Of a stretch of DNA of 38,083 nt, positions 25,512 through 33,849 are shown in pieces. This stretch comes from Gammaproteobacteria bacterium (GTDB taxonomy: Bacteria; Pseudomonadota; Gammaproteobacteria; Steroidobacterales; Woeseiaceae): positions 1 to 38,083 of the forward strand of contig JAUHYO010000003.1 in the NCBI GenBank assembly GCA_030426325.1, written 5' to 3'. Made by a program: the position numbers and the translations under genes. The notes beneath the pieces were generated by a model, which was not told where the DNA came from, searched no databases, and saw only the letters and a program-made list of their open reading frames with translations. How positions within the stretch are numbered: the first letter of the stretch is position 1; each line of letters begins with the position of its first letter.

Positions 25512-26684
25512 ATGATGAAGCAGGTCAGACCAGCTATTTTCGTTCTTTTTGGGTTCTTTACCTCGCAGGCCTTTGCAAACGAGCCCGTTGTTCCGGAGCC
25601 CTTTCGCGGTTACAACAACGCGTCGAGCTACATGATCAATTACGACGACCTGACCGACTTACTGAGCACGGTCGTCGCCGACACCGGACTTTCCGACCGG
25701 GAGATTGCCAAGCCCCCCAAAGCCAAGACCGGCACCCGAATGAAACCGAAGGTGCAACGGCTGACCGTCGACGAGGGCAATCGATTCCTGTACGAAGCCT
25801 TCAAGGACAACGAGGCGAGCCAGCAGTATCTGCGCGACATCCAGGCGAGCCTGGAAAAGGTCCCGGACGACATACCGCTGGAAGAATTCTCACGCGAAGA
25901 ACAGCTTGCCTATTGGCTGAATCTCTACAATGTCACCGTCCTCAACGAAATAATCGCTGTCTATCCAAAGCGCAACCTGAAGAAACTGTTCCAGGGCAAA
26001 AACTCGATCCTGTCCAAGAAAGTGCTCACCGTGTCCGGCATTCCGCTAAGTCTCAACGATATTCAATTCACGATTTTGAAGCAGAACTACGACAGCAATC
26101 CGTTGATACTCTACGGCCTCTACCAGGGCTACGTCGGCAGCCCAAATATTCGCAAAACAGCCTATACAGGATCGGACGTGTACTTCGGACTCGAGGAAAA
26201 TGCCTACGAGTTTATTAATTCGAATCGCGGCACTTTCATTCGGAGTGACGAAGACACCTTCCGCGTATCGAGCTTCTATGACCGGAACCGGGCGTTTTTC
26301 CCCGACTTCGAACCGCAGTTGGCCGAGCATTTACTTGAGCACCTGGCCGAAGGGACAGAGCGATACAAGATCCAGACTGCGTCCGCGATTGAACCCGACA
26401 TCGACGACTGGACCGTCACCGACCTCGGTTATGGCCGACACGAGATCGCCGGGAGCTTCGCCTACAACCAGGCTGCAATGCTGGATGCCTACCAGGGTCC
26501 GCGGCGGCGGGATGGTGGAATTTTGGTGGCTTCCGTCGAGGTCAAGCGGGCGAAGAAGAAAGTCGAAGAAGAAGAGGACGACGTTACACTTGAGGACCTG
26601 GAAGAGTATCCGCTTGGGCAGGGTGCACGCCCCGAGGAAATCACGACCGGCGAAATTTCCGAGCTTCCGGAATCTGCGGAATAG
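25512..26684 (+). CDS. DUF547-like exported protein, copy 3
   Basis: 390-aa third paralogue, more diverged than copies 1 and 2 but with the same plan: signal peptide (ending SQAFA), VPEPFRGYNN, LAYWLNLYNVTVLNEIIAVYP, LSLNDIQFTILKQNYDSNP, LYQGYVGSPNIRKTAY, then a Lys/Glu-rich acidic tail (VEEEEDDVTLEDLEEY...). GGGGAG lies just upstream of the ATGATG at 25512-25517; an in-frame start at 25470 would spoil the signal peptide. It follows copy 2 by 129 bp, with an imperfect CTCGCCG/CGGCGAG inverted repeat in the gap, so it may have its own promoter. Convergent with the TPR-sulfotransferase gene. Confidence 0.84.
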   Translation: MMKQVRPAIFVLFGFFTSQAFANEPVVPEPFRGYNNASSYMINYDDLTDLLSTVVADTGLSDREIAKPPKAKTGTRMKPKVQRLTVDEGNRFLYEAFKDNEASQQYLRDIQASLEKVPDDIPLEEFSREEQLAYWLNLYNVTVLNEIIAVYPKRNLKKLFQGKNSILSKKVLTVSGIPLSLNDIQFTILKQNYDSNPLILYGLYQGYVGSPNIRKTAYTGSDVYFGLEENAYEFINSNRGTFIRSDEDTFRVSSFYDRNRAFFPDFEPQLAEHLLEHLAEGTERYKIQTASAIEPDIDDWTVTDLGYGRHEIAGSFAYNQAAMLDAYQGPRRRDGGILVASVEVKRAKKKVEEEEDDVTLEDLEEYPLGQGARPEEITTGEISELPESAE

Positions 26685-26699
26685 CTGATCGCGGTCGAC

Positions 26700-28331
26700 T
26701 TAGTCGTCCGGATCAGACCCGAAAGCCTCGACAAACTGCTGACGGTAGTTCTTCCAGCGCCCCACTGAATTCGCGTGCAGCGGCTCACGAACCTGCCAGA
26801 CACTGGCTGTTCGAACACTGTTTCGTAGCTCGTGAAAGGCGAGGCAACACTCGTCCCACTCCTCGCCCAGCCACTCCAGCAGCTCAGGCACTATTTGTCT
26901 CGGCCGCTGCACGAGATCCTCATAGCGTACCCGTTTGATATCGGCGCCAAGTAAGGATTCCCAATGGTCGATCAGGCTGGTCTGAAGTTCAATGTAATGC
27001 CGTATATTCACAAGCGTCGTTGCATAGGCCTGACTGGGCCCCAGTCGTACTGAGTAAATCGATGTTGCGATATCGCGCCAGTCGCGCTCTGTGACAATGA
27101 ATTTTGCTGTCGGCAGAACAGCTTTGATCAGGCCGATGTACAGGAAATTATCGGGACGCTTGTCCGTTGGCCTGGCATCGCCACCATGCAATGCGTTCAT
27201 TTGATCTTCGTGCTGCTGCCGCCAGGCACGAAGCTTGTTTGTGTCTAAGCGTTCCATGCCATTCGGATAGCCGGGAAACTCCCTGGCAATCAGTCGTGGG
27301 AAAAATTCGCTTTCTCCGCCGGCAATGAAACGCGGGTGCGATGCGAGAATTTGTTCGAGCAGCGTGGATCCACTTCGAAACATTCCGCAGATAAAGACCG
27401 GCGCGTCGGCCGAGTCTTCGACTTGCTCTGGCGAGCTGCAGTTGCCCATCGAAGTGATTCGCTCGAAATGACTTTCGACAGTTTTTGGGTTGTAGGCAGG
27501 CGATGCTTTTTCATCAAGTGCGTTTCCCCTGGAAAAGCGAGCCCATGCGGAATCGAAATTTTGAAGCTGCTCGTATGCCTTGCCCAGTGCAAACTGAACG
27601 TCGCTACTCGAGCTTTTCTCGGCAGCCGCCTCGAGACGGGCCAGCAGCGGATCGTCTTGTCGCGTAAACACCTGCGTATCAGCCAGTCGCGCCAGCGCCG
27701 CATCATTGCCGGCATCCAGTTTAAGGCATCGCTCGAAGTTCTGCCTGGCCTCGTCACGGAGGCCTTGCTGTTCATAGAGATTGCCCAGGTTGTAGTACGC
27801 ACTGGTGTATTCCGGGTTGAGCGCCAGGGCGGACTCCAGGTGCGTCCTGGCCTTGTCGGCCGCCTGCAAATGATCCATGTAGATATTCGCAATATTGAGA
27901 TGCACCTCCTCGGGGGCATCGATTCCCAGTTTCAGCGCCTGCTCATACTGTCGTATTGCGGCGGTGAACTGACCATCTTTGGCCAGGTTGTAGGCATAGT
28001 TGAAACTGGCGTAGGCGGAACCGGGGTGTGTCGCAAGGTAGTTTTTATACGCCTTGAGCAGGTGGCCAAGCGGGTAACGCTTTTGCCGCATGTAGAGGGC
28101 TACACGATCAATCGCGGGCAGATCTTTTTTGACATGGATCAGGAGCTGTCGAAGCTGATCCAGTGCACCGGCGACGTTGTTCAGGCTTTCCAGTGTCCGA
28201 ACCTGGAGCCAACGGGCATCCACGTTGTTCGGGTGCCGTTCGAGAAGGCTTGATAACAGTGCCGTGGCCTCATCAAACTTTTGTTGTCTGATCGCGCTTA
28301 TGGCCTTCTGCATGTCTGTTTGAATCGTCAT
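26700..28331 (-). CDS. TPR-repeat sulfotransferase, third copy
   Basis: 543-aa protein: TPR array (about 1-240; e.g. ESALALNPEYTSAYYNLGNLY) followed by a Sulfotransfer_3 domain. Motifs: CGMFRSGSTLLEQILASHP (about 312-330; Phe replaces the usual Pro before RSG), GGESEFFP with the conserved catalytic-type Glu, 3'-phosphate motif VTERDWRDIATSIYS, and KRVRYEDLVQRP. The C-terminus VWQVREPLHANSVGRWKNYRQQF matches the other two. It lies downstream of the TonB receptor on the same strand but is separated from it by a terminator, so it probably has its own promoter in the 110-bp gap. A role in sulfonating an envelope protein is possible but unproven. Confidence 0.88.
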   Translation of the reverse strand: MTIQTDMQKAISAIRQQKFDEATALLSSLLERHPNNVDARWLQVRTLESLNNVAGALDQLRQLLIHVKKDLPAIDRVALYMRQKRYPLGHLLKAYKNYLATHPGSAYASFNYAYNLAKDGQFTAAIRQYEQALKLGIDAPEEVHLNIANIYMDHLQAADKARTHLESALALNPEYTSAYYNLGNLYEQQGLRDEARQNFERCLKLDAGNDAALARLADTQVFTRQDDPLLARLEAAAEKSSSSDVQFALGKAYEQLQNFDSAWARFSRGNALDEKASPAYNPKTVESHFERITSMGNCSSPEQVEDSADAPVFICGMFRSGSTLLEQILASHPRFIAGGESEFFPRLIAREFPGYPNGMERLDTNKLRAWRQQHEDQMNALHGGDARPTDKRPDNFLYIGLIKAVLPTAKFIVTERDWRDIATSIYSVRLGPSQAYATTLVNIRHYIELQTSLIDHWESLLGADIKRVRYEDLVQRPRQIVPELLEWLGEEWDECCLAFHELRNSVRTASVWQVREPLHANSVGRWKNYRQQFVEAFGSDPDD

Positions 28332-28385
28332 TGCTGCAAGGGATGTTGCCTCGTTTGGCGCTCGCGCGAAACCATTTTCTGTCGC

Positions 28386-28418
28386 CCAAAAAGAAAGCGG
28401 GCCATAAGGCCCGCTTTC
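28386..28418 (-). terminator. Rho-independent terminator of the TonB receptor gene
   Basis: GAAAGCGGGCC (28393-28403) and GGCCCGCTTTC (28408-28418) are perfect 11-bp complements around a 4-nt loop. On the minus strand the stem is followed by TTTTT (28392-28386 side), 24 bp after the receptor stop codon. The stem's own TTTC adds to the T-rich end. Confidence 0.85.
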
Positions 28419-28441
28419 TGTACCACTTGTTTCAGAATTGC

Positions 28442-31285
28442 TTAGAAACGTACGGTTGCTTTGGCGTAGATGAAACGACCCAATGTGTCGTAGAAGCCTG
28501 CAATCGTGTTGGCGTTGGTTGTCAGAGTACCACCAACCATCGGCGGCTCTTCGTCCAGAACGTTGTTGATACCGAAGGTGATGTCATGGTTATCCATGAA
28601 CTGGAATACACCGTTCAGATCGAAGTAGCTCTGAGACTTGGACATTTCCGCCTGGGCGATTGTGTCGGTAGAACCGTCATAATCAACGCCCTGGAAGTAA
28701 CGCCATCTGCCTTCCACGCTCCAGGTTTCATTGGAGTCATAGTGCACGGAAACCGTGTGACGCCATTCCGGAGACGGGTAGCAACGTGTGCTGATCAGGC
28801 CAACGCAGTCGTAAGCAGAGTTAGGATCTGCCGGCAACGGTGTCGTTTCCTTGGTGAGCATGTAGGTACCGATCAGGTCGGTTGTCCATGTGCCACCCCA
28901 GCCTTCGATTGCCCAGCTTGCAGCAACGTCAACACCTTCCCACTTGTTGGAACCGAGGTTGATCGTCGTATCGAAGACGTAGCCCTGGGTACCCTGCCAG
29001 AGACTGCCACCCGCGTTACGTACAACCTGGTTACACAGGATGCCGTACAGGCCACACTGCTCGAGAATCGTCGTGGCACCAATGTTGTTGATGGTGTCCG
29101 TGATCTCGATGTTCCAGTAGTCGAACGACATCGTCAGGTTGTCCATCGGATCGATGACGAAACCAATCGTTGTGGTGTCAGCTTCTTCCGGCTGGAGGTT
29201 CGGGTTGCCACCGAAGATGCCGTTGTACTGACCGGCAGGGCTCGCGGTGATGTTGCCGTACTGTGCTGCAGAAACACCCAGGTTGGCACATTGAGCTGCC
29301 GTGTAGGTCGGTGTTGCACCGGCACATGGGTCGCTGCCACTCCAGAGACCGAGAGCCTGCGTTGAGAACAGCTCAGATACGTTAGGTGCACGTACTGCGC
29401 GGTTGAAGCCTGCGCGTACACGAACCAGGTCAACCGGCTGCCAGTCGAGGCCGGCACGGTAGGTGCTGGCGCCGCCGCTGGTGTTGTAGTCCGAATAGCG
29501 GTAGGCGAGGTCCATCGTCAGGTTCTCAGCGCCTGGCTTGCCGGAAAGCAGCGGGATGTTGGCTTCGGTGAAGATTTCCGCGGTCGTGTAACCACCGTCA
29601 ACACCCGGTGTCGGTCCACCCTGGCCAAGCAATGAACCCTGGGAGAAGACAGAGTCCGAAACGCGCTGGTAGTTCTCGTCACGATGTTCGAAACCGGCAA
29701 CAAGCAGGATCGAATCATCAGCACCCGGGAAACTAAAGCCGGTGTCACCCGTTACGAACACGTTGAAGAGTTCGGTGGCGGTTTTGCCGGTTGCAACAGC
29801 CGTACCGGTCAGACCATTGGCCATTGCCGGCGTTACGCCATTGTAGGTGAAGACTTCGTAAGGAATACAACCCGGGGTTGCGGCACAAGCGGCGCCATCA
29901 ACGGCAACTCTCACTGGCGGTGCGAAAAAGTCATTGACGTAAGCGAGGCTTGATGCGGTCGATCCGTACAGGAACGATGCGTCGTAATCCCAGTTGTCGT
30001 TGATTGCGCCCTTGATGCCGGCGACAACACGGTAGCCGTCATGCTCAAAGTTACTGGCACGAGGACCGCCTTCGACATTTCGCTTGCCGATGTAGATGCC
30101 GTATTCGTTCGCACCCGGGAACAGCGCATCCAGTGAATCCTGGAATGCCTGCGGCCAAACGCTGTTACCTGCCGGCAGGAAGTATTCTTCAGCGAAGAAG
30201 GTACCCGATTCTGCGATCTGACCTTCTGTGCGGTCCGTTGCGAAAGTAGCTTCAGCGTAAACGATCGCGTTCTCATTCATCTCGTAGTCGATGAACGTAC
30301 CGAATGACCAGCGCTCGTCAGGACGCATGAAGTGGTTGATCGGCGCGTAGTTGTAAACGTTGCTGCCGTCGTACGGAGCAAGCGAGCCGTCCGGCTGCAG
30401 CGACAGGAACTGTGACTGGCTGTAGTCAGATACGCCGTTTACGGCCGGTGAGATGAAGAAGTTGGGAACAATCGCGTTCGCCGAACCACCGCAAGACGTT
30501 GAGCTGTTGCTCAATGCACAACTTGAGTAGTCGCGTGAAGCCTGCAGCAACTCTTCGTTGTCGCGCCAGGTGATGTAGGCCGTTGCATTACCGCGACCGT
30601 CTGCGAAATCGCTACCCAGGACCAGGTCGATATTGTAGGTCTGTCCGTCAAGGCCCGAGCTTCCTGTGGGGTAATCGAAGTTACGCGCGTCCATCAAGCC
30701 CGTAATGTAGCTGTTGTCATTGTCATGCTGGTAACCACTGGCACCAATGCTGAGTTCAACACCGTCCATACGACGCATGATGAAGTTGACAACGCCGGAT
30801 ACGGCGTCAGCACCGTAGGTAGCGGATGCGCCACCGGTCAGTACTTCGATTCGCTCAACCATCGCGGCCGGAATCTGGTTGACGTCTACAGAGTTTGTAG
30901 AAACGCCACCCGGCTGCATGCGACGGCCGTTCATCAGCACGAGGGTACGGTTAGCACCGAGTCCGCGCAGATCGATTGTCGCAGTACCCGTAATACCATT
31001 GGCGTCGAATGAATGCTGCGCCGTCTCAACGGAAGGCAGGCTGTTCAGCAGATCTTCCACTCGCGTCAAACCGAGCTGGGCGATGTCTTCTGATCCCATT
31101 ACCGTCACGGGGCTGGTACGACCAAAGCCGTCTTCAGTCACGATACGTGAACCGGTGGTTACGATTTCCTCTATGGGTGCGGCACCATCTTCAGCGTCTT
31201 GCGCGACAGCACTGCCGAGTACGCCGAAAGACGACACTCCGAGTGCAGCGGCAACCGCTGATGCCAAAGGCTTACGATTAAACAT
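28442..31285 (-). CDS. TonB-dependent outer-membrane receptor
   Basis: 947-aa TonB-dependent receptor: signal peptide (MFNRKPLASAVAAALGVSSF..., cleaved near AVAQ), an EEIVTTGSRI TonB-box-like start, a plug domain (about 40-165; SPVTVMGSEDIAQLGLTRVEDLLNSLPSVETAQ, RGLGANRTLVLMNGRRM, IERIEVLTGGASATYG), a large 22-strand-type beta barrel, and a terminal Phe (FIYAKATVRF). No STN signalling domain is present, so it is not a FecA-type transducer. AGGGG seven bases before ATG is a good ribosome-binding site. Plug wording of this kind is common in receptors for peptides, glycans or other organics in environmental proteobacteria; ligand unknown. Single-gene transcript by its terminator. Confidence 0.95.
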   Translation of the reverse strand: MFNRKPLASAVAAALGVSSFGVLGSAVAQDAEDGAAPIEEIVTTGSRIVTEDGFGRTSPVTVMGSEDIAQLGLTRVEDLLNSLPSVETAQHSFDANGITGTATIDLRGLGANRTLVLMNGRRMQPGGVSTNSVDVNQIPAAMVERIEVLTGGASATYGADAVSGVVNFIMRRMDGVELSIGASGYQHDNDNSYITGLMDARNFDYPTGSSGLDGQTYNIDLVLGSDFADGRGNATAYITWRDNEELLQASRDYSSCALSNSSTSCGGSANAIVPNFFISPAVNGVSDYSQSQFLSLQPDGSLAPYDGSNVYNYAPINHFMRPDERWSFGTFIDYEMNENAIVYAEATFATDRTEGQIAESGTFFAEEYFLPAGNSVWPQAFQDSLDALFPGANEYGIYIGKRNVEGGPRASNFEHDGYRVVAGIKGAINDNWDYDASFLYGSTASSLAYVNDFFAPPVRVAVDGAACAATPGCIPYEVFTYNGVTPAMANGLTGTAVATGKTATELFNVFVTGDTGFSFPGADDSILLVAGFEHRDENYQRVSDSVFSQGSLLGQGGPTPGVDGGYTTAEIFTEANIPLLSGKPGAENLTMDLAYRYSDYNTSGGASTYRAGLDWQPVDLVRVRAGFNRAVRAPNVSELFSTQALGLWSGSDPCAGATPTYTAAQCANLGVSAAQYGNITASPAGQYNGIFGGNPNLQPEEADTTTIGFVIDPMDNLTMSFDYWNIEITDTINNIGATTILEQCGLYGILCNQVVRNAGGSLWQGTQGYVFDTTINLGSNKWEGVDVAASWAIEGWGGTWTTDLIGTYMLTKETTPLPADPNSAYDCVGLISTRCYPSPEWRHTVSVHYDSNETWSVEGRWRYFQGVDYDGSTDTIAQAEMSKSQSYFDLNGVFQFMDNHDITFGINNVLDEEPPMVGGTLTTNANTIAGFYDTLGRFIYAKATVRF

Positions 31286-31397
31286 GTTTATCCCCTAAAT
31301 AAGTTTGGAATCTTGCAATCCCGAAAATCTATCCCGGACGCTTAATCGCTTCGCAATTACGCCACGTAGCAAAAAAGCCTCAGATAGGATTGCGACG

Positions 31398-31426
31398 ATG
31401 CTAGCGCAACACGCCTGAAAGCTCAA
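31398..31426 (-). promoter_or_regulatory. Possible sigma-70 promoter of the TonB receptor gene
   Basis: On the minus strand TTGAGC (31426-31421), a 17-nt spacer, and TAGCAT (31403-31398): four of six consensus bases in each box with ideal spacing. It predicts a leader of about 105 nt before the receptor ATG. Confidence 0.4.
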
Positions 31427-31431
31427 CAGAA

Positions 31432-31447
31432 TGTGACCAAATTGACA
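31432..31447. promoter_or_regulatory. CRP/Vfr-like binding site
   Basis: TGTGA (31432-31436), 6-nt spacer, TGACA (31443-31447), against consensus TGTGA-N6-TCACA: nine of ten core positions match. It is centred near 31439.5, just upstream of the proposed receptor promoter and about 220 bp before the adenylate cyclase gene. A single site found by eye can arise by chance. Confidence 0.4.
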
Positions 31448-31658
31448 CATGCATTTGCTTATATGAAAAAAGTAGTTAATAAACATGCGTTTACGTTGTT
31501 GCTTTTTAGCAAATGTCACTTGTCGGTGCATTATCGCCTCGTTTTCCGGTATTTCTGTTGCATTAATGAAACGATGGCGCTTCGCCCGGGTTTTGCAGGC
31601 TCTCGCCTCTGGGTCGCTAAAGTCCTCGGCTCCGGCCGGTTTCGTGTAAATTCACGCC

Positions 31659-33800
31659 ATGCCATTTAGCCCCCGCACGACCCGACTGCTGATCCGGATT
31701 CTGATCAATGCCGCCGTGCTCTCGCTGTTTGCGACGCATGTCACAAGCAGCCCGCGCTTTGAAATTATCGACCGGGTGGAACATTACCTCTACGACGTTC
31801 GTGTGCGCCTGACGCTGCCGGGCGGCGTTGACGACCGCATCGTGATTGTCGATATCGATGAGGCGAGCCAGGTTCAACTCGGGCAGTGGCCCTGGGAGCG
31901 CGTGACGCTTGCGCGCATTGTCGACCGGCTCTTCGACGACTATGGCATTCGAGCGCTCGGCTTCGATGTCCTGTTTGCCGAAGCCGGCCGCAGCGGCGGC
32001 AATGATGCATTCGCCGAATCGTTTATTGCACGGGATGTCGTAACCGGCTTCGTTTTTAAGGATTCCATCGCCGCCAATGAGCCGGAGTTCACCGGCAGCC
32101 TGCCGCCACCGATCATTCCGAAAGACGACCTGGCTGGATTTTCCGTGCCATTTGTTGAGGCCAGGGGATTCACCGGAAGCCTCAGAGAATTGCAGGACAA
32201 TGCGGCCGGCGGCGGTTTTTTCGATTCTCCGCTGATCGATTCGGATGGCGTTTTTCGACGCGCGCCACTCGTGCAACGCTACCGCGGTAATTTGTACCCG
32301 TCGCTGGCGCTATCGCTTGTCCATGTACTCGAGGGTGCCCCGCCAGTCGGTTTCATCTTCGCCAATGACAGCCGACGAGGCATCGACCTTGAAGCCTTTC
32401 GCCTCGGCGAGCGCAATATCCCGGTCAACGAGCAGTCGGCGGTCTTCATCCCGTTTCGTGGACCCCAGGAAAGTTTTCGCTACATCCCGGCGAGAGACGT
32501 CATCAATGGAACCGTCGGCAACGACGCTCTGGAGAACAAGATCGTACTGATGGGCGCAAGTGCCGCCGGATTGCTCGATTTGCGCTCAACACCGGTTGGG
32601 CAGCGGTATATCGGTGTCGAAGTGCACGCCAATCTTGTTGCCGGCCTGCTCGATGGCACGATCCGCAAGCAGCCTGCCTGGTCTGTCGGTCTCGAGCTTG
32701 TCCTGCTTTTTCTGGTTGGTGCGCTGATTGCATTGCTGTTGCCCCGGCTGTCGCCGCTTAACACGCTTTTGTTTGTCTCGGCCATCCTCGCCGTCACCAT
32801 GGCAGGCAACCTCTGGCTCTGGAGCGCGTTCAACCTGGTCATCCCGATTGCCCCGTTGCTCGGATACACACTTGTCTGCGGGCTCTTGCAAATCACCTAC
32901 GGCTTTTTCATCGAGCAAAGAAACAAACGGCACCTGTCGCAGATTTTTGGCCAGTACATACCGCCCAGCGTAGTCGAAGAAATCGACGCAAGCGGAGCCG
33001 ATGTCTCGCTGCAGGGTGAGACGCGCAATATGAGCGTGCTGTTCTCGGATGTTCGCGGCTTTACCACGATCTCCGAAGGTCTCGATGCCCGCGAACTCAC
33101 TCAAATGATGAACGAATTCCTAACGCCGTTTACTCGCGTCATCCAGCAACACCGTGGAACGATCGACAAATACATGGGCGACTGCGTCATGGCGTTCTGG
33201 GGGGCGCCCCTGCCTGACGAGAATCATGCACGCAATGCCCTGCTCGCTGCCTTTGGCATGATCGACGCTGTACACGCGCTCGATGAGACCTTTGAAGCCA
33301 AGGGCTGGCCTCGCGTTCGCGTCGGCGTGGGCATTGCGACCGGCGATATGAACGTCGGCAACATGGGCTCGGAGTTTCGTGTCGCTTACACCGTGATGGG
33401 CGATACCGTGAATCTCGGCAGCCGGCTTGAAGGCCTCACCAAGCAGTACGGCGTGGACATCATTGTCAGTGCCAATACAGCGGCGGTCATTGACGATTTC
33501 GCCTTTCGGGAACTCGACCTCGTGCGCGTCAAGGGCAAGCAGGAACCGGTCGCAATATTTGAGCCTGTCGGCCTGCGGGCAGAGCTCAGCGCCGAGGCCG
33601 TCGCAAGACTCGCAGATTATGAAAAAGCGCTAAGCCTCTACAGGAGTCGCGACTGGGATTCCGCAGACGCATTGTTCAAAAAATTGAAAGAACACGGTGG
33701 CGACCTTCTATATAATGCGTACCTCGATCGGATAGAGCGCTTCAGACAAGAGCCACCGGCTGCGAATTGGGACGGGGTGTTCGACCACCAGAGCAAATAG
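31659..33800 (+). CDS. CHASE2-domain class III adenylate cyclase
   Basis: 713-aa membrane enzyme predicted to make cAMP from ATP. One N-terminal TM segment (about 8-30) is followed by a periplasmic CHASE2 sensor domain (about 40-325; DRIVIVDIDEASQVQLGQWPWER, GIRALGFDVLFAE). Then come three closely spaced TM helices (about 335-425) and a cytoplasmic cyclase domain (about 455-640). The active site is complete: metal ligands D464 (FSDVRGF) and D508 (KYMGDCVMAFWG), adenine-specifying K504 with T578 (typical bacterial adenylate pair), transition-state N586 and R590 (GDTVNLGSRLEG), and K625 (VKGKQEP). The short C-terminal tail is TPR-like. First gene of a four-gene operon with 49 bp to the next gene. 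Confidence 0.95.
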   Translation: MPFSPRTTRLLIRILINAAVLSLFATHVTSSPRFEIIDRVEHYLYDVRVRLTLPGGVDDRIVIVDIDEASQVQLGQWPWERVTLARIVDRLFDDYGIRALGFDVLFAEAGRSGGNDAFAESFIARDVVTGFVFKDSIAANEPEFTGSLPPPIIPKDDLAGFSVPFVEARGFTGSLRELQDNAAGGGFFDSPLIDSDGVFRRAPLVQRYRGNLYPSLALSLVHVLEGAPPVGFIFANDSRRGIDLEAFRLGERNIPVNEQSAVFIPFRGPQESFRYIPARDVINGTVGNDALENKIVLMGASAAGLLDLRSTPVGQRYIGVEVHANLVAGLLDGTIRKQPAWSVGLELVLLFLVGALIALLLPRLSPLNTLLFVSAILAVTMAGNLWLWSAFNLVIPIAPLLGYTLVCGLLQITYGFFIEQRNKRHLSQIFGQYIPPSVVEEIDASGADVSLQGETRNMSVLFSDVRGFTTISEGLDARELTQMMNEFLTPFTRVIQQHRGTIDKYMGDCVMAFWGAPLPDENHARNALLAAFGMIDAVHALDETFEAKGWPRVRVGVGIATGDMNVGNMGSEFRVAYTVMGDTVNLGSRLEGLTKQYGVDIIVSANTAAVIDDFAFRELDLVRVKGKQEPVAIFEPVGLRAELSAEAVARLADYEKALSLYRSRDWDSADALFKKLKEHGGDLLYNAYLDRIERFRQEPPAANWDGVFDHQSK

Positions 33801-33849
33801 CTCCGCCGCGGGTTCTGCTCGTTCGGCTCAGGGGATAAATCAAATAACA

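Larger units (their letters stand above)
31286..31658. other. Divergent intergenic region, TonB receptor / adenylate cyclase
   Basis: 373 bp with no gene. Part of it (about 31430-31520) is clearly AT-rich, unlike the flanks, as expected for promoters in GC-rich DNA. It holds a CRP-like site and a possible receptor promoter (separate entries), plus a consensus TTGACA at 31442-31447 on the plus strand without a good -10 at the right spacing. A 78-codon frame at 31433-31669 is not supported. Confidence 0.5.

Noticed and set aside
22931-26684. Tandem array as a mobile or transposon-borne repeat
   Set aside because: The repeats are whole genes with separate signal peptides and tails; no inverted repeats, target duplications or transposase are seen, so ordinary gene duplication explains them.
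28331-29365. 344-codon plus-strand frame opposite the TonB receptor
   Set aside because: It is antisense to the strongly supported receptor gene and its terminator; composition is that of a shadow frame.
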